Position numbers and translations under genes: made by a program | Origin: Paramyrothecium sp. XJ0827 | Lineage: Eukaryota > Ascomycota > Sordariomycetes > Hypocreales > Stachybotryaceae | DNA: 64,000 nucleotides | NCBI GenBank assembly: GCA_020881915.1 | Contig: JAJFPB010000002.1 | Location: 4,785,001-4,849,000 of the forward strand | Direction of reading: 5' to 3' | Notes under the pieces: generated by a model | Told to the model about the DNA's origin: nothing | Databases searched by the model: none | What the model saw: only the letters and a program-made list of their open reading frames with translations | Shown here: positions 57,611 to 64,000 of the stretch, one piece after another | Position numbering within the stretch: position 1 is the stretch's first letter | Layout of the letters: each line of letters starts with the position of its first letter

Positions 57611-59294
57611 AAGCGGCCCTCGAGGACTCCTGCATGAAGGCTTGAAGGAGCCGTCTGATGGAGCCCCGCCGAAAACGAGTGCTTGCGTGTCTGGGCAGGC
57701 AGGCTTATCCGGTGAGACGCACAAACTCGGAACGAGGACCCTGCATTCGTCGCCTAAAAGGGCTGCGTGTGGCGCATGTACACGGTAGGTCGTCACACCG
57801 TTTCGAGGTTGTCTGGGGTGGTGCAGCTGAAGAAAGAGCGGGCATGTCACGGACGCCCCATGAGGCGCGGGGAAGCCATAGAAACGCGTCAGTGTCCCGG
57901 GCTATTGGATTGAGCAGAGGTTCGATTGCTATGATTCCCAAACAGTCATTAACCTTGGGTTGGATTCTGACATTCGATTCCTGTTGGAGATTGATTAGAC
58001 GGATACGGTGTGGCCAAGTACAGTAAGACGGGGCCTCGCATCAGTCCGCCTTATCTTTAGGTCCACCAAAAGGACTTTGCTCAATATATGCGATCTGGGG
58101 CCTGCTTATTTTGGGTTGATACGGCGGGAGGCAGAAACATTGTATCAATAGGAAGGGTAGCAGTGTGTTGGAACAGGCGTTTCTGAGGAGATGGTCTACA
58201 TGGTTATCCCAGGTAGTGACGAATTATGCACCCCTCTCCAATCAATCCTTCTACTTGCTCAGACTGAAACGGATTTCCTAGATCAGACGCCGAACAACGT
58301 AAAGATGAAAGGGCGGAGGTCGACAATTACAAAACCTGGGTGGCTGCAGGAGGCACCTGCGCCATGTATCCCTTTTGTGAAGCCGACCGGGTGCATAAGG
58401 CTCGAGACGAATCTGACTAAGACCCAAAGATATCAGCTCCTACGTATTTCTCACCCCACGATGCAGGAATCTGCGTTTACGGTTGTTACGGAGGGACAAC
58501 TGTGCGGGCTTTTCGATTTCGGTACGGACCGGTATGCCGCGGGGCACGTTACATCCAGAGCGGCACAGCACAATCAACGAGACACGCACATGAATATGCA
58601 CGCGTAAGCCCGAAGCCCCTGTGCGCCCGCCCCCTCGGTCTTCGCTTCCCGAGCGTGGCTCTCTGACAGGCTTGGACGGCTAGGGAGTGGCGGAGGAGCG
58701 CATCCGCATGGCGCAATGTGCCGTGGGCTCACCGCATCGCAATCGCTGAAGGAATGGGCCCATACAACGGGGAAATAGCCTATAATTGCAGGCGAATGTG
58801 GTGTGGGAATGACGGCGAGGCCAACCCATGGGTGATGAAGACGGTATTTTGCTTTTCCTGGAATTATTGGTTACAGCCTTATCCAGCTACGCTTAAACGC
58901 TTGCTTCCCGAGCGAATAGATTTCTGCATGGCCTGCCTTGTACGACGGATCTAGATCTTCAGTCGGGCGGGTGAAGCACTGTGGCTTATTTGACGGATCT
59001 GGGCCCGGGAGCTGGGATCAATGTGTAACCGTTGCTGCTCCAGAAGGAGCATTGAGGCATGCAAGATAAGGTGGTACGATTGCCGAAACATGGCGTTCTA
59101 GCAAGGGAATTATTCAAGCATATTTGCTTATTCTTGCGCTTTGTTTTGTGTTTAATGTTTGTATCTAATACTTTTATTGAAGTGGCGTTCGAATGTGCAA
59201 CAAATTGGAGCGGGAACATGACATAGAGATTCGTAAAGCCTTTCCACCCTTGTAAACCCCATCCCGTACCCATGCAAATGCCAGTCTGTGGGTC
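57611..59294. other. Intergenic region between the bANK gene and the PKS 3' ends
   Basis: About 1.7 kb between convergent genes. A stretch just after the bANK stop (57611-57790) looks like decayed ankyrin sequence in another frame. An ORF at 58191-58607 (plus) has no recognisable domain and is not called. Confidence 0.4.
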
Positions 59295-62200
59295 TCAACT
59301 CTGCCAGCTGCTCTGTAGCTTCTGCTCGACAAACTCGGATAGGAGAGCCAGGGTCTTCTGCGGGCTGACAATGTCAAGGTAGGGCACGTCAACCTTGAAT
59401 GCATTGAAGAACCAGGTCCTGAATTCGGCTGCCAGCATGCTGTCGACTCCGAACGACGGCAGGGGCTTGCCCTCGTCGATCTGGTCCGCAGCCTTCAGGA
59501 TCAGGTTGCTGAAACGCTTCTTGACCAACCGGAGGATAGCCTCGTTCATGGACGGTGCGTCTGCCTCAGATGCGAACATAGCCACGGCGGTGGCCGGTAT
59601 CTCCTTGATCCATTCAGCGGCAGAGGCGAGGTTGCCGATATCCGCTCCCTTGGCCGCCCCCTGTGCATCCTTCTCTGCCAAGATCGATGCCGCCAGCAGG
59701 GCCGTGCGTGCATCTTCCATCGTTCCATTGCTCACGTCGAAGCCTTGCGCCATCAATTTGCGCACCCCAAGCGGCTCAAGACCGGTGAGAATATGTGCTG
59801 CCTCCGCAGGTAGGGACTTGCCTCGTGCGAAATCGACCTCGCCGCCAGAGCCAGAGATACCGAAGTCTACAATCTGGAGAAGCTCCTCTTCGTTCAAGGG
59901 CTGGATTCCCTTGCGGAGCAGCAGAGCCTCGATCTCAGGGTTCTCGTGCAGATATCCAACCTCTGAGATCATGCCCAGGCCAAGAGAGATTGCATGCTTG
60001 CCTTGAGCGCGGCGCCAATGAGCAAAGGCGTCGAGGAATCCGTTGGCTGCACAGTAGTTGCTTTCCGTTGCCGTGCCAAGACTGCCCGAGAGCGAGGACG
60101 TCATGAGGAAGAAGTCCAGCGCTTCATCATGGCCCTCCAGGGCGTTGTGCAGATTCCACGTGCCCTTCCACTTGGGTTGAATGCCTACGTGCCACGCGTC
60201 GTTGGTCATGGTGGTGAAAAGGGCCTCGCTAAGACCCATGGCAGCTTGAACCACACCACCAATTGGCCCAATGGCGAGGCACGCGCTCACAGCCTCAATG
60301 ACATGCGCAGCGGTTGCCACGTCGCCGCGCACCACCGTGACATTGGCTCCAGCATCTTGTAGATTGGACACGAGGCGAGCCGCAGCCGGCTTATCGCAGC
60401 CCGAACGACCCATGAACACGAAATTACGGGCGCCTCGAGCCATCATCCAACGGCTCAGACTACGGCCCAAGCCGCCAAGACATCCCACGAGGAGGTACGA
60501 CTTTTCAGGACTAAATACTGTTGTGTACTTCGCTGGAGCAACCTGGAATTTCCGTTAGCATCGATTCATTCATAGAACAGTAGACTTGGACTTACTGGCA
60601 CGCGGCTCTCGCCATGCTCCATAGAAATGACAACCTTTCCAACCCTGTCCTTGTTGTTGAAGTACCGGTATGCCTGGGCAATATTGGCGACGTCGTAGGT
60701 GACAATCGGTGGAGGCTGAATCTTTCCTGCGCGGTACAGATCGACGACCTCCGCGGTAAGGCTGTCTTGTTGTTAGCGATAAAACTTCTTCTAACAGCGT
60801 TGAGTGGGAATGATGATCACAATGTCAAATGAAGCAGGAGAGGGCAGCGGGAAAGTGGAGGAACACAAAACGTACCTATCCCATATCTTTCGGTAGTAAG
60901 GCTCCTCGGCAAAGAAGTACTCAGACAAGTCAAATGCCGTGAATGTTGTGTTCCTCAGGAAGATGTCCATGTCCAGCTTGCCGGCGTCAATCAGCTCTCG
61001 CTTTCCAATTTCCACAAAGCGGCCGAAGGGAGCCATGCAGCGCCAGGTCTCGTGCATCAGATCTCCCACAAGTGAGTTGACGATGACATCAACACCTTTG
61101 CCGGTCGCGCTCTTGATGCCCTCCACGAACGAAGCATCGCGGGAGTTGAAGATGCGCTCAGCCGGGAAGCCCATTTCCTGGGTGAGGAAGTCTCGCTTGG
61201 CTTGCGAGCCGCATGTCGTGTAGACAACGGCCCCCATCGACTGAGCCATGGTGATGGCAGCGAAGCCGAAAGCACCGGCGCCTGCGTGGATGAGGACAGA
61301 CTCGCCCGCGCGCAGATGGGCTCGGTCACGGAGAGCGTGTAGTGCGGTGGCGTAGACGGTCATTAGAGTCGGCATGACAGTGAACTCCTCTGTCGGAAGC
61401 ATCTTGTGCACGGAACCAGCCGGTACTCGCTCAACAGTACCGAAGTAGTTAGGAGCGAAAGCGACCACTCTGTCACCCGGCTTCAAGTGAGTGACATCGG
61501 GTCCGACGGCCGACACAATGCCGCTGAAGTCGAGGGCCGTTGTGGCCTGCTTCGTCTCAACACGGCCGCTCATGGCGTAGATGTCCTTGGCGTTGAGGCC
61601 GACAGCCTTGAGATTGATGTCAACATAGCCCGCGGGCGGCTGTGTGGTAGGCTCAGAGATTTGCTGGAAGTGCATCGTATCGGTCATGCCGACCTGTCCG
61701 ATGGACAGCCTGGCCGGTCCCACTTCAGCGAGAGGGATTTCCTTGAGGGGCTCTGCTTCCTCAAGGCGGCGGCGGAAAAGTGAGTTTAGGTCTAGGTCAG
61801 GAGCAAATCGGCTGATGTGGAGGACACCATCAACCAGGATGAACTCGGCGTCATCTGTAGCGTGATGCGCTGTCAATGCCCTCGAGACGCCCTGGCAAAT
61901 AACAGACGCTTCTTCGGATACTGTGTGCCTCACCGCTCCGCAGTCGACGATGGTAAACCTCAAGGAAGGCTGTTCCAACATCAAGGCTCGTGAAAGGCCA
62001 TTGGAGAGTGTGAGGTCCGGCTTCGGCGCACGCATCATGTTGCCTCCAGTGAGCCAGGCCAGGTTTACGACGGTGTTTGTGATCTTGCGAAGACGATCCA
62101 TGTCCTGTGGGGAAACAGTGGCAAGGAACTCGCGCTCAAGCTCCAGGAGAGAGATGCAGATGGTATCCTTGGAGAGCTGGAAGGCATCGGTTTCGTGCAG

Positions 62201-64000
62201 AGACAAGATAGTAACCTTGGTGCCAGCAACATTCTGCAGGTGAGCGCTGAGGGTGCTTGCAAAGGCATCGACGGTACTCGAATTGTTGGGTTTCTGTTCG
62301 AATCAGCACTTGACGCGGAAAATGGAAGGAATAATGTTGAGAAAGACACTTACCACGATGAGCGTCGTTTTATCGTTCAACTGACCAAGGTTCTGTGAAG
62401 GCACCGCAAGCAGAATTTCTTGTGGCAGTTCAAGGGTCATGAAACCGGCAGCGTCTAGGTGGGAAATTGCTTCCTTCGACTTGCGGGTGACCAGGATACC
62501 TTGTTTCGTCAGGAGCTGGAGAACTTGATCGGCCGACTGGCTCCAGATCTTGTTCGACATGGAGCGCTAAGGTTCATGCATTAGTTTCAAATCGAATGAA
62601 TGGAGTAGGCGCAGTTGCCGAACACTAACCTGTGGAATGAGGACAACGTCGAACTGGTCGTCCTTTGCCGACTCATCTTGAATCAAAACCTTTCCATCCT
62701 CATCAAGCTGCCCCGCATTCCATGAGCGGCATCGTGGGAACGCAGTATCTTTGTTCAAGAGTGTCAGGAACTGCTTAGCGGTGCAGTCACATCCGCTGGT
62801 AAGTTCCAGAACACGCATCCGAGGAGTTTTGTGGCCGGCCAGGTCTAGAATTGCGCCCAGTACAACCTGGGTCGGATTGTCGCTCATGTCCGGCGAGAGC
62901 TTATCAGCAAAATTGTTGACAAACTCCCGCAGCTGACCCTCAGCACCTTGGTGCAGTCTGAGGATGTCGGGCTTCCACTGGACCCGAAGAGTCGGGTGTC
63001 GTTCGAGGAAAGGATTGGAGCTAGCTTCAGGCTTGGCCTTTCCGGTGTATAAAGATAGGCGGAGGTCTTGGATGTCGATGAGCGGCGTTCCATTTGGCTG
63101 TCGCAGAGTGCAGTCAACCCTGCGTGTGGAGAATCCCGTCTTTTCAACGCGGGAATGAATCTCGAAATTGTCGTTCTCCAAGCCTGAAGTCTCTCGGCTT
63201 GGTACTTGAATGGAACACTGTGAGATGAAGACAGGGACAAAAGCTCGTAGCGTGTTGATGGCGCCTGCAGTGCCTCCCATGATTGCCGCCTGGAAGCACG
63301 CGTCCAAGGTGATGGGGTGCAGGGCGTAAAAGGTTCCTGCGGATGGCGCGGAAGGCGGCTCGAAACGCGTGGTCGCAATGGAATCGGTGCGTACACGCCT
63401 GCCATCAGTCCGGAGGCTGGTGAGCGACTTGAAGTGAGGTCCGAAGTCGAGGCCCTCCTCTCGGGCCTTGTCATACCAGCGGCCCATGGACCACTTCTCA
63501 TAGCCCTGGGTGTTGGCTGTATGGACGGTCCCTTCAGACGACTTCATAGGCGCTGTCTTTGCTACACGAATGCTGCCTGTGCAGTGCAGCGTTGTCTGAC
63601 CAGCCTGCCATGACGAAATTGCAAAGTCGTGCCAGTAGGCCGAGGAGTTTGCGGTTGAGATTTTGCGCTTGGACATGGTAGTGTGCAGCTCTGTTTTCTG
63701 TGCCTCTGCGTCGGCGTCTTCGTGAACAACAAGGGGCGAACTGATGTTTATGTTTTGACACTCGAATGAGATTGCTTGCCCTCCGGCAAGTCCCGTCTTG
63801 AGATCTTGTGCCTGTGTGATAGCCTCGATGGCCAGTGCAACGTAGGCAGCACCAGGCAGAACCACTGTTCCCTCTAGCTTGTGGTCTTTCAGCCAGGGCA
63901 TCTCAGACAATCGCAGGATGTTGCGCCAGTTCCAGTCAATGCCATTCTCTACCACCCTTTGAGTGCCTAGCAGCTCATGTCGCACATGCTTTCTGTTGCG
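59295..64000 (-). CDS. Highly reducing polyketide synthase, C-terminal part (DH-ER-KR-ACP), cut by window edge
   Basis: At least 1,471 aa visible; the 5' end (KS, AT) is outside the window. Minus-strand exons: from 64000 to 62630, 62566-62354, 62293-60876, 60761-60596 and 60542-59295, all phase-consistent. Domains in order: dehydratase with the LKDHKLEGTVVLPG motif (HxxxGxxxxP) and HPITLDACFQ Asp; a short linker with only a weak methyltransferase-like trace (RVLELTSGCD); enoyl reductase with GVGLNAKD-type and HAGAGAFGFAA cofactor motifs; ketoreductase with GCLGGLGRS, MTSS and the ESNYCAANGF active site; and an acyl carrier domain with FGVDSMLAAE (phosphopantetheine Ser). It builds a reduced polyketide. 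No release domain is fused at the C-terminus, so release would need another enzyme or off-loading route. Confidence 0.92.

Noticed and set aside
58191..58607. 138-codon ORF between the bANK gene and the PKS
   Set aside because: No domain, unusual composition, no splice support.
1..64000. CRISPR arrays, bacterial operons, ribosome binding sites
   Set aside because: No such structures seen; the DNA is eukaryotic in gene structure.

Overview
The window looks like nuclear DNA of a filamentous ascomycete (Pezizomycotina). Genes carry many short introns of about 45-70 bases with GTAAGT/GTATGT-type donors, intergenic gaps are 0.3-4 kb, and the families are typical of that group: HET, the fungal 7-TM rhodopsin-like family, Zn2Cys6, GH3, highly reducing polyketide synthase (HR-PKS) and a Tad-like LINE. 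I cannot name the species. All exon coordinates were built by hand from splice signals and reading frame; no search was run.

Left part (1-20.5 kb). The window opens inside an intronless, frameshifted copy of a gene whose intron-containing relative lies on the minus strand at about 7.8-9.1 kb. Next come a secreted M14 metallocarboxypeptidase, two tandem F-box-like paralogs, the intron-rich unknown gene, a 5'-truncated LINE with a long intact endonuclease/reverse-transcriptase ORF, a block of simple repeats, a HET protein with an embedded Zn2Cys6 cluster, and a 7-TM rhodopsin-like protein.

Middle (20.5-50.6 kb). About 4.3 kb without a confident gene is followed by a luciferase-like flavin monooxygenase whose last exon is frameshifted, and by a second rhodopsin-like gene. 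A metabolic neighbourhood then runs from 31.5 to 45.3 kb: GH3 glycosidase, epoxide hydrolase, short-chain dehydrogenase (SDR), MFS sugar transporter, second SDR, xylose-reductase-like aldo-keto reductase and an Asp/Glu-racemase-like protein. It may be a catabolic cluster. It is followed by a phospholipase-D-like protein, a DsbA/FrnE-like oxidoreductase and a small secreted protein with three six-cysteine modules.

Right part (50.6-64 kb). An F-box/ankyrin protein is followed by a compact protein that joins a bZIP-type basic region to ankyrin repeats, with no visible leucine zipper. This is the bANK architecture known from TOXE-type cluster regulators. It sits next to a minus-strand HR-PKS (DH, ER, KR, ACP visible) that runs off the right edge. 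This is best read as the edge of a secondary-metabolite cluster with its own regulator.

Most noteworthy: the intronless versus intron-rich gene pair beside a LINE, the HET/Zn2Cys6 chimera, and the bANK regulator plus PKS pair.
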